NCBI GenBank assembly: GCA_015689745.1
Contig: WVSO01000003.1
Coordinates: 1 to 64,000 of the forward strand
DNA from: Rhodobacterales bacterium HKCCSP123
GTDB lineage: Bacteria > Pseudomonadota > Alphaproteobacteria > Rhodobacterales > Rhodobacteraceae
Direction of reading: 5' to 3'
Length of the DNA stretch: 64,000 bases
Part shown: positions 26,255 through 35,469 of the stretch, piece by piece
Layout: each line of letters begins with the position of its first letter
How positions within the stretch are numbered: position 1 is the stretch's first letter
The notes under the pieces: generated by a model
The model's database searches: none
The model's input: only the letters and a program-made list of their open reading frames with translations
Told to the model about the DNA's origin: nothing
Program-made: the position numbers and the translations under genes

Positions 26255-26282
26255 CCGCGGGCAGGGTCTGACCTGCCCGCGG
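26255..26282 (-). terminator. Hairpin 3' of the puf operon, with T-tract
   Basis: CCGCGGGCAGG (26255-26265) and CCTGCCCGCGG (26272-26282) form a perfect 11-bp stem with a 6-nt loop. In the transcript it is followed by UCUUUUCG, resembling an intrinsic terminator between pufC and dxs. It probably also protects the puf mRNA 3' end. Confidence 0.75.
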
Positions 26283-26320
26283 CTTGAGGCACCTCACGAA
26301 GGGACGTAAGGGTCCGTCTT

Positions 26321-26350
26321 GGCCGGGGGCGCTGCGGGGCGCCCCCGGCC
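26321..26350 (-). promoter_or_regulatory. Strong hairpin immediately 3' of pufC
   Basis: GGCCGGGGGCGC (26321-26332) and GCGCCCCCGGCC (26339-26350) form a perfect 12-bp GC stem with a 6-nt loop, 32 nt after the pufC stop. It has no T-tract. With the next hairpin it makes a tandem 3' structure; tandem hairpins of this kind stabilise puf mRNA in Rhodobacter. Confidence 0.65.
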
Positions 26351-26381
26351 TGTCTCGATATGGGCCGCGGCCCGCATCGCC

Positions 26382-27482
26382 CTACTCGAAGGCCGAGTAG
26401 TCCGGCTCACCGTCAAGGACGGCCAGCTCGGGCCAGTTGCGGATCACGTTCAACCCGTTGAGCGGCTGCTGCTCGCCCTGGTGACAGGTGCGGCAGGCCA
26501 GCTTCGGCACGTCCGCGAAGACCGGGCCGAGGCGCTCCTCGGGCAGGACATACTCGAGCGGCAGGATGTACTGCTCGAGGGTCTCCTGCACCATCGCGAT
26601 GCCGAGGCTTGCGGTCGCCCATTGCGGGGTGACCTGGCCTGCATCGTAGAAGGCGCGGGTGTTGTGGCAGAAGACGCAGTTCACGCCCAGCGAGTTCGCG
26701 AAGTAGTTCATCCAGGCATAGGTCATCTCGGCCTGCTGGATGAGCGGGCTTCCCGGCGGGTTCTCGACCCGGCTGTCGAGGTCATGGACCTGCGCGACAC
26801 CGTATTGCCCGTTCTCGTCCTGAAGCAGGAAATGCTCCAGGTAGGTCGAGGGCAGCGAGGTGAAGTTCGAGGTCATCGTCACCCGGTTCTGGATCGCAGG
26901 CCAGCCGGCCACGTTCGAGTTCACGTTGCCGACGCGGAACCAGATGTTGTTCGGCACGGGCTGTCCGCGGTGGCAGGTGTAACAGGTCACCCCTACCTCC
27001 GCGTTGGCCTGGACGTGTCCGATCCAGTTCTGGTTAATGTTCTGCGTCATCTCGATCATCGTGTAGGCCAGCGCCGTCTGGTAGCTGTCGTTCCCGGGAT
27101 CCAGCAGATCGGGGATGCCGGTCCAGGACCGCATCGCTTCAAGCAGGCGCTCGTAGTTCTCGACCGTGATGTTGCCGAGCGTTGGGGGAACCACATCGAA
27201 CACGTCGATCGCCAGTTGCGAATCCGCGGTCGGGACCACCGGCTCGGATGTGACGTAGCCATCCACATCCGGGTATTCCGACAGGCTCGAGACGAACTCC
27301 GACACGTGCATGCCGGTGCCGCGCGGGCCCGTCTGCATCTGGTCGGTGGCGAAGGGCTGCCCCCAGGCCACGATCATCGCCGCGACGAAGATCGCCGACC
27401 CCGCGACCCCGACCGCGATGGCGGGGCCGAAGATGTTGGTGGGGTTGTCCCTGTTCCAGTTGTCAAACCACTTGGGAAACAT
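26382..27482 (-). CDS. pufC: Reaction-centre cytochrome subunit with three haem motifs
   Basis: This 366-residue periplasmic cytochrome subunit re-reduces the oxidised special pair. The N-terminus has an uncleaved membrane anchor (about residues 18-40) and no lipobox cysteine. Only three CxxCH sites are present: CYTCH 167-171, CVFCH 269-273 and CRTCH 330-334, in the surroundings of haems 2, 3 and 4 of the tetrahaem family. The place of the first motif, after EAMRSWTG, reads IPDLLDPGNDSYQTAL with no cysteine. The conserved QNWIGHV histidine (about 156), a haem-4 ligand in the family, is kept. Three-haem PufC is known in Rhodovulum sulfidophilum. Confidence 0.96.
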   Translation of the reverse strand: MFPKWFDNWNRDNPTNIFGPAIAVGVAGSAIFVAAMIVAWGQPFATDQMQTGPRGTGMHVSEFVSSLSEYPDVDGYVTSEPVVPTADSQLAIDVFDVVPPTLGNITVENYERLLEAMRSWTGIPDLLDPGNDSYQTALAYTMIEMTQNINQNWIGHVQANAEVGVTCYTCHRGQPVPNNIWFRVGNVNSNVAGWPAIQNRVTMTSNFTSLPSTYLEHFLLQDENGQYGVAQVHDLDSRVENPPGSPLIQQAEMTYAWMNYFANSLGVNCVFCHNTRAFYDAGQVTPQWATASLGIAMVQETLEQYILPLEYVLPEERLGPVFADVPKLACRTCHQGEQQPLNGLNVIRNWPELAVLDGEPDYSAFE

Positions 27483-27485
27483 GGC

Positions 27486-28493
27486 TCAGTTACCTCCCGC
27501 CGGGACGCCGCCGAAGTCGCCGTAGGTGCCGTAGGCTTCGTAGCCATAAGCGCCGAGGTATTCGGGTGCGAAGTTGTGTTCGATGGCCCAGATGAACCAG
27601 TTGTCCACGACAGTGCCGGTGAGAAGGATCCCGATGCCGCCGGTGATCGGGGTCAGGACCGCGAACCACCAGGCCCAGCGGTGAATCCCCTCCATCGTGG
27701 CGTTGAAGCCCATCGTCCAGCGCCAGAATAGACCGGCGCGTTCGGATGCCGTGCCGCGGTCGTAGATCTGTTCCAGCTCGCGGTCGCCGCCGTAGCGGGA
27801 GACGGCCAGGATGGTCGCGCCATGCATCGCGAAGAGCAGGACGGAGCCATAGAGGAACACGATCGAAAGCGCGTGGAACGGGTTGTAGTAGAGGTTCCCG
27901 TAGCGGATCGAGAAGGCCGTGGTCCAATCGAGGTGCGGGAAGATGCCGTAGGGCACCGCCTCGGACCAGGATCCCATCAGGATGGGACGGAACAGGCCGA
28001 GGACGAGGAACAGCCAGATCGCCGCCAGGAAGGCCCAGGCGATATGCTTGCCCATCTGGTGCTGCGCGGCCAGGAGGTAGGTTCGCACCCACCACATCAT
28101 CACCGAGACGAGCAAGAAGAAGCTCGAGATGATGTACCACCCGCCGTCATTCAGCGGCGGGAAGCTGAGCCCGTATTCCGGTCCCGGAGGTTCGAGCGCC
28201 AGCCAGAAGAGCTGGCGGATGAACTGCGGGATCGACCAGTCGACCTGCGCCAGCATGTTGAAGCCGACGATGTTGAGCCAGAGCGTCCCGGTGGCAAGGC
28301 TGATGAGCCCCGCCCATCCGAGGTAGATCGGGCCGAGCTGCGCATTGCCCAACCAGCCGACCAGGGTCGAAAACCCGGCCTTGGTGGTGCGCTCTCCGCC
28401 CAGGATGTTCTCGCCGGTCTGGGCCATGCCCATCTCGGGCTCGCCCTGCACCTGCACCTGGGTGAAGATGTTCTGATACTCGAAGTAGGCCAT
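27486..28493 (-). CDS. pufM: Photosynthetic reaction centre M subunit
   Basis: This 335-residue subunit has five transmembrane helices and, with PufL, binds the special pair, bacteriopheophytins and quinones. [23 protein letters not shown] holds the special-pair histidine and a non-haem iron histidine; [20 protein letters not shown] holds another iron ligand. The N-terminus [15 protein letters not shown] is typical. The C-terminal tail (after [11 protein letters not shown]) is extended, as seen in species whose reaction centre carries PufC. It starts 3 nt after the pufL stop. Confidence 0.98.
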   Translation of the reverse strand: MAYFEYQNIFTQVQVQGEPEMGMAQTGENILGGERTTKAGFSTLVGWLGNAQLGPIYLGWAGLISLATGTLWLNIVGFNMLAQVDWSIPQFIRQLFWLALEPPGPEYGLSFPPLNDGGWYIISSFFLLVSVMMWWVRTYLLAAQHQMGKHIAWAFLAAIWLFLVLGLFRPILMGSWSEAVPYGIFPHLDWTTAFSIRYGNLYYNPFHALSIVFLYGSVLLFAMHGATILAVSRYGGDRELEQIYDRGTASERAGLFWRWTMGFNATMEGIHRWAWWFAVLTPITGGIGILLTGTVVDNWFIWAIEHNFAPEYLGAYGYEAYGTYGDFGGVPAGGN

Positions 28494-28496
28494 GGT

Positions 28497-29396
28497 TCAG
28501 TTCCCTCCCACGACGGCGGGGGCGTTGGTGCCGTAGGTGGCCATGCCCGTGCTGTCATAGACGACACCCGGATCCGGCCAGATCGGCAGGTCGAGCCACC
28601 AGTTCCACCACTCGGGCCAGCCGGAGGTCCAGACCGGGCCCGAGATGATGATGCAGACCGCACTCCAGAACCCGGCATTCAGCGCCAGCAGAAGGCCGAC
28701 ACGGTGGATACCGAGCGTGCCGATCGAGTAGCCGATGAAGTCCCGGAAGAAGGTGTCTTCGTGATCCGGGGTTTTCGCCTCGGTGTCCTTCTCGGGGTTC
28801 GCGGCCGACAGGATCAGGCCGCCATGCAGGGCCAGCGCGAAGGTCGTGGCGAAGAAGAACGACACCGCGATCATGTGGGCCGGGTTGTAGTGGAAGTGCA
28901 GGTAGGCGTAACCGACGTTCGACACCCAATCGAGGTGGCTGAAGATGCCGTAGGGAAAGCCATGTCCCCAGGCGCCCATCAGGAGCGGGCGGAACACCAC
29001 CAGGGTGACATAGGCGAAGATCGCGAAGCTGAAGGCGAAGGGGACGTGGTAGCCCATCCCGAGCTTTCGACAGATCTCGACCTCGCGCAGGGCCCAGGAC
29101 GAGAAGGCCCCGACCGCACAGAAGGTGATGATCTGCCAGAGGCCGCCCTCCATGAGCGGCGCGAACCCGAGCCCGTAGCTCAGGTCAGGGGGGGCGATAT
29201 TGATCGTCCAGGGGTTGAAGTTGCCATCCATGGCAGCCCCCCAGAGGATCAGGACAGTCCCCAGCAAGGCGAAAAATGCTGTCGTGACCCCGAAAAAGCC
29301 CACGTAGAACGGGCCAACCCAGAAGTCGAACAGATCGCCGCCAATCAGCGTCCCTCCGCGGACGCGATATTTTTTTTCGAAGCTTAGCAAAGCCAT
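28497..29396 (-). CDS. pufL: Photosynthetic reaction centre L subunit
   Basis: This 299-residue partner of PufM has five transmembrane helices. [21 protein letters not shown] is close to the universal N-terminus; [24 protein letters not shown] carries the special-pair and iron-site histidines, and [21 protein letters not shown] the second iron ligand. The C-terminus ends in VVGGN, matching the GGN ending of PufM. It lies 142 nt after pufA, across the intercistronic hairpin. Confidence 0.98.
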   Translation of the reverse strand: MALLSFEKKYRVRGGTLIGGDLFDFWVGPFYVGFFGVTTAFFALLGTVLILWGAAMDGNFNPWTINIAPPDLSYGLGFAPLMEGGLWQIITFCAVGAFSSWALREVEICRKLGMGYHVPFAFSFAIFAYVTLVVFRPLLMGAWGHGFPYGIFSHLDWVSNVGYAYLHFHYNPAHMIAVSFFFATTFALALHGGLILSAANPEKDTEAKTPDHEDTFFRDFIGYSIGTLGIHRVGLLLALNAGFWSAVCIIISGPVWTSGWPEWWNWWLDLPIWPDPGVVYDSTGMATYGTNAPAVVGGN

Positions 29397-29469
29397 GCGT
29401 CTGTCTCCGCGTTCGGCGGCGTCGTCCGGCGGCGGGCCGGTCAGCCGTCAGTAAAGTCTTGTTCGGATC

Positions 29470-29503
29470 GCTGCGGGCGAGGCGGACACGCGCCGCCCGC
29501 AGC
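29470..29503 (-). promoter_or_regulatory. pufA-pufL intercistronic hairpin
   Basis: GCTGCGGGCG (29470-29479) and CGCCCGCAGC (29494-29503) form a perfect 10-bp stem around a loop that can pair further (GCG-GACA-CGC). It lies 36 nt after the pufA stop in the transcript. In Rhodobacter a hairpin at this place stops 3' decay and keeps a stable pufBA segment, giving excess LH1 over RC polypeptides. The same role is inferred here. Confidence 0.8.
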
Positions 29504-29538
29504 AAAGAGTCTTGCCGTGCGGCACAGGCGTGGTCGGC

Positions 29539-29703
29539 TCAGCCGCCGAAACCTGCAGTCGCCGCGGCGGACTCGAACCAGTTCAGACCCGACGACAGAA
29601 CCACCAGGTGGATCATCGCCGCGAGAAGGAACAGGAAGACGCCCTGGGCCACGAACACGCGACGGGGGTCGAAAATGAGCCAGATCTTGTAGAACTTAGC
29701 CAT
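29539..29703 (-). CDS. pufA: LH1 antenna alpha polypeptide
   Basis: This 54-residue light-harvesting 1 alpha chain is found by direct translation. It has one transmembrane helix (about 15-37) with His32 in [10 protein letters not shown] as the bacteriochlorophyll ligand. The N-terminus [20 protein letters not shown] is the classic LH1-alpha signature. A clear GGAGC ribosome-binding site precedes the ATG. It is preceded 15 nt upstream by pufB. Confidence 0.97.
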   Translation of the reverse strand: MAKFYKIWLIFDPRRVFVAQGVFLFLLAAMIHLVVLSSGLNWFESAAATAGFGG

Positions 29704-29718
29704 GTTGTTGCTCCTTCC

Positions 29719-29868
29719 TCAGAACCAGGGCGCCCAGATGTACGTGGCGAGATGAGCGACAAGGGCGACGGCCGCAAACAGCCAGAGCCCGCTCATGTAC
29801 ACCGCGTGCAGCTCTTGCGCCTGCTCGTCGGTAAGACCCGTGAAGGACAGGTCGGAATTATCAGCCAT
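29719..29868 (-). CDS. pufB: LH1 antenna beta polypeptide
   Basis: This 49-residue LH1 beta chain is found by direct translation. [19 protein letters not shown] is the conserved amphipathic N-terminus; the transmembrane helix follows, with His39 in VAHLATYIW as the bacteriochlorophyll ligand and His21 in the N-terminal site typical of beta chains. It ends in WAPWF. A strong GGAGG ribosome-binding site precedes the ATG, fitting very high expression. Confidence 0.97.
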   Translation of the reverse strand: MADNSDLSFTGLTDEQAQELHAVYMSGLWLFAAVALVAHLATYIWAPWF

Positions 29869-29919
29869 TAACTTTCCTCCGGAACGTTAGACCGATGCCG
29901 CGAACCCCGCGGCCGGGCC

Positions 29920-29945
29920 CCGGCAAGGCCTCATTGCCCTGCCGG
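29920..29945 (-). promoter_or_regulatory. Hairpin in the pufQ-pufB leader
   Basis: CCGGCAAGGC (29920-29929) and GCCCTGCCGG (29936-29945) make a 10-bp stem in the transcript (one G-U pair) with a 6-nt loop, in the 218-nt gap between pufQ and pufB. The gap holds no gene. It probably marks the processed 5' end of stable pufBA mRNA. Confidence 0.55.
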
Positions 29946-30086
29946 CCATCCACCCCACCCCGGTCTCCCGGAATGCGGCGAACTCCTGTTGTCGGCTCCG
30001 GTCGTCACGCCGAGGTGTGTCCTGGTGGCTCTCCCCCGCCCGCCTGTGGTCTGATGACAGGCTCGAATGGGCGGGTCAGAGCCGGA

Positions 30087-30305
30087 TCAGGCCGAGAAGA
30101 TCATCGGTGTGATGATGCTCGCCTGGCCCCAGGCCCGCTTGATGGGCCCCTTGTCGGTGAAGCTTCCCGAGCGGATCGCGGCCAGCGCCCAGGTCAGGGT
30201 CGCAAGCGGCAGCGTCGCCAGGAAGATGATCGCGAAGTAGATCATGAACTCGGTCTTCGGCGGCTTGTGCCTTGCGACCGTGTGGTTGGAGGTGAAGTCC
30301 GTCAT
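30087..30305 (-). CDS. pufQ: PufQ, puf operon leader protein
   Basis: This 72-residue protein has one transmembrane segment (about residues 20-44, [22 protein letters not shown]). PufQ is the first gene of the puf operon. Rhodobacter studies tie it to bacteriochlorophyll formation and antenna assembly, without a defined activity. The ATG at 30305 overlaps the bchZ stop (ATGA), so puf transcription and translation run on from the bchCXYZ genes, the superoperon arrangement. Confidence 0.92.
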   Translation of the reverse strand: MTDFTSNHTVARHKPPKTEFMIYFAIIFLATLPLATLTWALAAIRSGSFTDKGPIKRAWGQASIITPMIFSA

Positions 30306-31780
30306 CTTTCCTCTCCCTCGTTGATCTCGAAACCCGCCGGCGCGAGGGCGCGGACGGTATCCTTGACGACCCGCTCGGCCCCTTTCGCGAGCGCGGCCTT
30401 CTCGGCGGCGTCGCGCAGGCTCTTGGCGGCGGAAATGCGGGTCAGAACCGGGTGTTCGGCCACGATCCGGTCGAGCAGCGCCTGCGCGTCCTCGTCCCAG
30501 GGGAAATCGCGGCGCAGCGTGGTCGGCGTGGCGTCGGTGCTGTCCATCTGGCTGCCAAGGGGCAGGATGTGGAACAGCGCGTCGAAGAGGCCGTTGCAGA
30601 CCTCCTGGATGATGTAGGTCGCGCCCGCGTAGCCCATGAAGGGGGTGCCGGTGGCGCGCCGGATCGCGGCGCCGGGGAAGCTCGCGGGGATGAAGGCCGG
30701 CTTCGGCCCGTGGCCCGCCGACATCTCGGCCAGGTACATCTTCTCGTTGATCGACCCCATCAGGATCAGCGGGCGCTTGCCGTGGATCATCGCGCGGACC
30801 TGGTCGTTGTCGGTCTTGCGACCGGCGACGCGGGCGACGGCGAAGGCGCAGGGCAGGCCCATGTCCGTCTCGAGGAAGTTGCGCACGCCGCGGGCATAGG
30901 TCTCGTTCGCGACGATGCCGAAGCTGGCGGTGGCGAAGAAATCCTGCGTGACCGAGCGCCAGAGGTCCCAGACCGGCTTGATGGTGGAATGCTTCTCGGT
31001 CTCGATGAAGGGCTCGGGGTCCAGCCCCGTCAGCTCGCCCAGCTTGCGCAAGAATTTCGTGGTGCTCTCCACCCCGATCGGTGCTTGCAGGTAGGGTTTG
31101 CCCAGCACTTCGGCGAGGCCCCGGCCGAACTCGCGATACATCACGATGTTCACATCGGCATTCACGAGGTTCCGCATCTCGGCCAGATGGCTGCCGAGCG
31201 GCATCACCATGTTGACCTCGCAGCCGATCCCTTCGACCAGGCGGCGGATCTCGTGAAGGTCCGAGGGCATGTTGAACGTGCCGTACATCGGCCCGAGGAT
31301 GTTGACGCGCGGCGCGGCCCCCTCCTCGCGCTTCTTCTCGGGCGGCATCCGGCCCTTGGTCATGCCGAACTCTGTGAAGATCCAGGTCATCGCGCGATCC
31401 GCGCTTTCCCACTGATCCTCGTCGATGGTGCGCGGCAGGAACCGCTGGATGTTGGTGCCCATGGGCGTCACACCCCCGCCGATCATCTCGGCGATGGAGC
31501 CGGTGACGACGACGGACGGCAAGGCCGGGTCGAGAACATCCCAGGCGCGTTTCATCGCGGCCTCGGTGCCGTCGCGGCCCAGCTCTTCCTCGGCCAGGCC
31601 CGTCACCACGATGGGCAGCTCGTGCGGCGGCAGCGCGTCGGTGTAGTGCAACACGCTGGTCACCGGCAGGTTCTCGCAGCCCACGGGGCCGTCGATGATG
31701 ACCTGAAGACCCTTCACCGCGGTGAAGGCATAGACAGAGCCCCAATAGCCCCCGGCGCGGTCGTGATCCTGGATCAGCAT
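30302..31780 (-). CDS. bchZ: Chlorophyllide a reductase subunit Z
   Basis: This 492-residue NifK-like subunit forms with BchY the catalytic part of chlorophyllide a oxidoreductase, which reduces ring B to give the bacteriochlorin. [23 protein letters not shown] is the N-terminal cysteine-containing segment, and [18 protein letters not shown] and [18 protein letters not shown] are recognisable. The ATG at 31780 overlaps the bchY stop by 7 nt; the longer frame upstream is inside bchY. Confidence 0.97.
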   Translation of the reverse strand: MLIQDHDRAGGYWGSVYAFTAVKGLQVIIDGPVGCENLPVTSVLHYTDALPPHELPIVVTGLAEEELGRDGTEAAMKRAWDVLDPALPSVVVTGSIAEMIGGGVTPMGTNIQRFLPRTIDEDQWESADRAMTWIFTEFGMTKGRMPPEKKREEGAAPRVNILGPMYGTFNMPSDLHEIRRLVEGIGCEVNMVMPLGSHLAEMRNLVNADVNIVMYREFGRGLAEVLGKPYLQAPIGVESTTKFLRKLGELTGLDPEPFIETEKHSTIKPVWDLWRSVTQDFFATASFGIVANETYARGVRNFLETDMGLPCAFAVARVAGRKTDNDQVRAMIHGKRPLILMGSINEKMYLAEMSAGHGPKPAFIPASFPGAAIRRATGTPFMGYAGATYIIQEVCNGLFDALFHILPLGSQMDSTDATPTTLRRDFPWDEDAQALLDRIVAEHPVLTRISAAKSLRDAAEKAALAKGAERVVKDTVRALAPAGFEINEGEER

Positions 31781-33366
31781 TTCACACCCCCGTTCGCCGC
31801 GATGCGGGCCTTTTCGGCCTTTTCGAGCTTCTTGAGGTTGGTCGCCCGGAACTCGGGGCGCAGGTTCGGCGCGCCTTCCCAGATACCGGCGGTGTCGCCT
31901 TCGCCGACGCCGTCGAAAAAGGCCTTCATGTGGTCCATGCGGTCCTTGTTCGCCATGGCGGCATTGACCACCTGCCCCAGCGAGCCCGCACCGGCGGGTC
32001 CGAACAGGGGCCGGGCCGAGATCAGGTTGGTGAAGTAAAGCGACGGGATGCCCATCTGCTTGCCCTTCTGCACCACGGGCGTGGTGCCGATGGCGAGGTC
32101 GGGGCGGATCGCCTCCATCGCGGCGCAGTCGTCTTCCAGGCTGGCGCGGAACTTGACCTTCACGCCGCGCGCTTCCAGCCACTCGACATCGGGCGCGGAC
32201 CATTTCGTCTTCGGGCAGGCCGAGCCGACATAAGGCACGTCCGCACCGCTCTCGATCAGCAGGCGCGCGACCAGCAGCTCGGACCCTTCATAGCCCGACA
32301 GCGTGATCGTCCCCTTGATCGGAACCGACGCAAGCGCGCCCTTGATCGCGGGCAGGAACGCGTTCTGCGCGGCGGCGATCTTGTCGGGCGAAACGCCATA
32401 GGCCTCACCGATGGCCTTGAGCCAGGCCGCCGTGCCGTCATGGCCAACGGGGGCGGAACCCACGATGGTGCGGCCCGCCGCTTCGAACTCGCGGATTGCG
32501 CTGGTGTAGAAGGGGTGGATCGCGGCCACCACCTTGCTGTCCAACGCGGAATAGAGCTCGCGCCACTCACGGCAGGGAACGACCGGACCTGCCGCCAGAC
32601 CGAGTGGCGCGAGCATCCCTCCGATACCCAGAGGGTCCGCAGGGAACATTTCGCCCAACAGGGTCACTGTCGGACGGTCTGAAACACCCGAGACAGGGGC
32701 TTGCACTGGGCCGGCCTCCACCTCCTGTCGGGCATAGTTGAGCATCGCCCCGGCGAGGACGTCTTTCGCCTCGGCATGGGTCGGCACTCCGAAGCCCGGA
32801 ACGTCGATGCCGACGATCCGAACCCCGTTGATCTCGTCGGGTAGCAGCCGGAGGGGCACGCCGGACGCGGTGGGCACACAGAGGTTGGTGACCACGATCG
32901 CGTCGTAACGCGCGGGGTCGGCCATCTCGTGAACCGCGTCGCGGATGTCCTCGAAGAGCTTGCCGGTGACGAGGGTTTCCGAGTTGAAGGGCACATAGCC
33001 GACCGACCGGCGCGCCCCGTAGAAATGGCTGACGAAGGTCAGGCCATAGACACAGCAGGCCGAACCCGAAAGTACCGTCGCAGTGCGCCGCATCCGAAGG
33101 CCCACGCGCAGCGAGCCGAAAGCCGGGCACATCGACTGCGGCTTGTCATGGGGGCCTTGTGGATAGTCCCTGGCGTATTGGTCAAGGATCTCGGACTTGC
33201 CCGCCTTGCGAGCGGCCTCGGCCATGGTGGACCCGGAATGGCAGCCCATACCGTCTCCACCCTGCGGTGCAGAGCCTGATTCAGTCGCTTCGACACGCGC
33301 CTCGCCCCGGATCACCTCGGCGTCGGCTGCGTCGTCGTAGCGGACTTCTCTGGGATCATCGGTCAT
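31774..33366 (-). CDS. bchY: Chlorophyllide a reductase subunit Y
   Basis: This 530-residue NifD-like partner of BchZ has cysteines in [10 protein letters not shown] and [11 protein letters not shown] at the N-terminal cluster site, then [18 protein letters not shown]. The first 40 or so residues are an acidic extension before [10 protein letters not shown], a little longer than usual, so a downstream start is possible though none has a clearly better ribosome-binding site. It lies 4 nt after bchX in the C-X-Y-Z order. Confidence 0.95.
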   Translation of the reverse strand: MTDDPREVRYDDAADAEVIRGEARVEATESGSAPQGGDGMGCHSGSTMAEAARKAGKSEILDQYARDYPQGPHDKPQSMCPAFGSLRVGLRMRRTATVLSGSACCVYGLTFVSHFYGARRSVGYVPFNSETLVTGKLFEDIRDAVHEMADPARYDAIVVTNLCVPTASGVPLRLLPDEINGVRIVGIDVPGFGVPTHAEAKDVLAGAMLNYARQEVEAGPVQAPVSGVSDRPTVTLLGEMFPADPLGIGGMLAPLGLAAGPVVPCREWRELYSALDSKVVAAIHPFYTSAIREFEAAGRTIVGSAPVGHDGTAAWLKAIGEAYGVSPDKIAAAQNAFLPAIKGALASVPIKGTITLSGYEGSELLVARLLIESGADVPYVGSACPKTKWSAPDVEWLEARGVKVKFRASLEDDCAAMEAIRPDLAIGTTPVVQKGKQMGIPSLYFTNLISARPLFGPAGAGSLGQVVNAAMANKDRMDHMKAFFDGVGEGDTAGIWEGAPNLRPEFRATNLKKLEKAEKARIAANGGVKC

Positions 33367-33370
33367 CGGG

Positions 33371-34372
33371 TCACGCCTCGTCGTACACGACTTCGAGGGA
33401 GGCTTTCGGCGCCGCGTTCTTGCCGCGCATGTCCATGTCGGTGGCGGGCTCCAGCGTGATGCCCGCGCCCGTCTCGGACCCGTCGAACAGCTCGAGCAGC
33501 TGGTCCTGTGTCAGCGCCACGGGGCGCATTGGCGGGGCGTTCGCCACGTTCTCACCAAGCGCCGCGAACAGGTCGCCCCACTGGCTTTGGGAAGTGCCGA
33601 CGATCTGGTAATTCGCGGATTTCTTGCGCAGGTCGTCATCCTGCGGGATCGAGGCCAGAACGGGGATGTCCACCGCCTTGGCAAAGGCCTGCGCCTCGCC
33701 CGAGCCGTCGTCCTTGTTGATGACAAGGCCCGCGACGCCGACATTGCCGCCGAGCTTGCGGAAATACTCCACCGCCGAGCAGACGTTGTTGGCGACGTAA
33801 AGCGACTGCAGGTCGTTGGAGCCGACGAGGATCACCTTCTGCGCCATGTCGCGCGCAATGGGCAGGCCGAAGCCGCCGCAGACCACGTCGCCCAGGAAGT
33901 CGAGCAGGACATAGTCGAAATCCCAATCGTGGAAGCCCAGCTTCTCCAGCAGTTCGAAGCCGTGGATGATCCCGCGCCCGCCGCAGCCGCGGCCCACTTC
34001 CGGCCCGCCAAGCTCCATCGCGAAGACGCCGCCGCGCTTGAAGCAGACATCGCCGATCTTCACTTCCTCGCCGGCCAGCTTCTTCTGGGTCGAGGTCTCG
34101 ATGATCGTCGGGCAAGCCTTGCCGCCGAAGAGCAGGCTGGTGGTATCGGATTTCGGATCGCACCCGATCAGCAGCACGCGCTTGCCCTGTTCGGCCATCA
34201 TGTGACTAAGATTGGCCAGCGTGAAGCTTTTGCCGATGCCGCCCTTGCCGTAGATCGCGATGATCTGCGTCTTCTTCGTCGGCTCGCCCTGGGGCACCTC
34301 GAGCGTGGGCTCGTTGGCTTCTTCGCGGAGCTTGGCGTCGTAGTCACGCAGGTTCGGAACATCGAGGCTCAT
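33371..34372 (-). CDS. bchX: Chlorophyllide a reductase Fe-S ATPase subunit X
   Basis: This 333-residue NifH-like ATPase drives electrons to BchY-Bch[19 protein letters not shown] is the P-loop; [13 protein letters not shown] and [14 protein letters not shown] contain the cluster cysteines. It resembles BchL at 9758-10720 but has the BchX-specific KACPTIIET segment and a longer C-terminus. The ATG at 34372 ([12 protein letters not shown]) overlaps the bchC stop by 4 nt. Confidence 0.97.
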   Translation of the reverse strand: MSLDVPNLRDYDAKLREEANEPTLEVPQGEPTKKTQIIAIYGKGGIGKSFTLANLSHMMAEQGKRVLLIGCDPKSDTTSLLFGGKACPTIIETSTQKKLAGEEVKIGDVCFKRGGVFAMELGGPEVGRGCGGRGIIHGFELLEKLGFHDWDFDYVLLDFLGDVVCGGFGLPIARDMAQKVILVGSNDLQSLYVANNVCSAVEYFRKLGGNVGVAGLVINKDDGSGEAQAFAKAVDIPVLASIPQDDDLRKKSANYQIVGTSQSQWGDLFAALGENVANAPPMRPVALTQDQLLELFDGSETGAGITLEPATDMDMRGKNAAPKASLEVVYDEA

Positions 34373-35346
34373 GCGGCGTTCTCCTTTTTCGGTCCTACCG
34401 CTTCGCTGCGTGAGGACGTCCAGTTCAGGATCATCTTCAGACAAGCCGGATCTTCGAACGCGGTCTGATACGCACTCTCGGCCTGGTCTGCTTCGACGGT
34501 GTGGGTGATGAGACCAGCAAGGCTGAGCGCCCCGTGGTCGATCAGGTCGCGGGTGGCGACCAGGTCTTCGCGCGTCCATTCCGCGGCGATCCGGAACCGG
34601 GCTTCGCGCAGGAATGCGGGCGGGAAGGAGAATTGCAGCGGCTCGGGGTAGAACCCGGCCAGCACGATCTCACCGCCCTTGGCAAGGCGGCCGACCATGG
34701 TGTCGAGCAGCGACGAGACGCCGGACGCATCGTAGATGCAGCCGTAATCCCGCTTTTCGTCGGCATCGGGGTGGATCACGTCATAGCCGGTGGCCCCGGT
34801 CTGACGATCCGTGTCGATCTCCCAGACGGTGGGGGGCTTGCCGCCCGCCGCGATGGTCAGCCGCGCCAGCAGGCGGCCGAATACGCCGTGACCGATGATC
34901 AGCTCGGGCAGTTGCGTGTTCATCCCCGCCAGCGCGTGACGCGCCGTGGCGGCCAGCGCCAGCAGCGCACCCTCGGCGCCCAGCGCGCCGTCGATGCGGA
35001 CGACACGGTCGGCCTTGGTCACAAGCCGATGCGCGGCACCGCCGAACAGGCCCTTCACCTCGCCGTAGCAGTTGGCTCCGGGAACAAAGACGATATCGCC
35101 GGGCTTGTAGCCCGTGCCCGCCGCGGCCTCGACCACTTCGCCCGCGGCCTCGTAGCCGGGGACAAGCGGGTAGCCCATGCCCGGAAAGGGGGGCATCTGG
35201 CCGGACCAGAACAGCTTTTCCGTGCCGGTCGAAATCCCCGAATGCCGCACATCGACGACCAGGTCGCCCTCGCCGGGCGCGGTCAGCGTGACCTCGCCCA
35301 ATCCAAGGGTTTTCGGTCCTTCCAGTATGACGGCTGTGGTCTTCAC
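34369..35346 (-). CDS. bchC: 3-hydroxyethyl bacteriochlorophyllide a dehydrogenase
   Basis: This 325-residue medium-chain dehydrogenase oxidises the 3-hydroxyethyl group made by BchF to the 3-acetyl group of bacteriochlorophyllide a. [24 protein letters not shown] and [14 protein letters not shown] are typical; [14 protein letters not shown] is the nucleotide-binding turn. Translation appears to begin at a GTG (35346); no in-frame ATG lies nearby and the ribosome-binding site is weak. A strong PpsR-controlled promoter precedes it, as at bchC in Rhodobacter capsulatus. Confidence 0.95.
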   Translation of the reverse strand: MKTTAVILEGPKTLGLGEVTLTAPGEGDLVVDVRHSGISTGTEKLFWSGQMPPFPGMGYPLVPGYEAAGEVVEAAAGTGYKPGDIVFVPGANCYGEVKGLFGGAAHRLVTKADRVVRIDGALGAEGALLALAATARHALAGMNTQLPELIIGHGVFGRLLARLTIAAGGKPPTVWEIDTDRQTGATGYDVIHPDADEKRDYGCIYDASGVSSLLDTMVGRLAKGGEIVLAGFYPEPLQFSFPPAFLREARFRIAAEWTREDLVATRDLIDHGALSLAGLITHTVEADQAESAYQTAFEDPACLKMILNWTSSRSEAVGPKKENAA

Positions 35347-35408
35347 TTGGGTCGTTCCCGGTCTTTCGGCAGGGGGAGGAAAGAATCCCGGTCCTGCGGC
35401 AACTTGAC

Positions 35409-35452
35409 TGTCAGTTTAACCTGACACTCTTGTATGTCAATCTCAATAGACA
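35409..35452 (-). promoter_or_regulatory. bchC promoter with paired PpsR boxes
   Basis: Two exact TGT-N12-ACA sites, TGTCAGTTTAACCTGACA (35409-35426) and TGTCAATCTCAATAGACA (35435-35452), are separated by exactly 8 bp, the spacing reported for cooperative CrtJ/PpsR binding at bchC. On the minus strand TTGACA (35435-35440) and TAAACT (35413-35418), 16 nt apart, form the promoter, so one box covers the -35 and the other the -10. The promoter drives bchC-X-Y-Z and reads on into puf. Confidence 0.88.
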
Positions 35453-35469
35453 TAACTGTCAGCGTTTCT

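Noticed and set aside
29440-29692. Short plus-strand frames opposite pufA
   Set aside because: They are antisense to pufA and its hairpin, while pufA is a clear LH1-alpha gene.
33371-34372. Possibility that this is nifH or a second bchL
   Set aside because: BchX-specific segments and its place in bchC-X-Y-Z decide for bchX.
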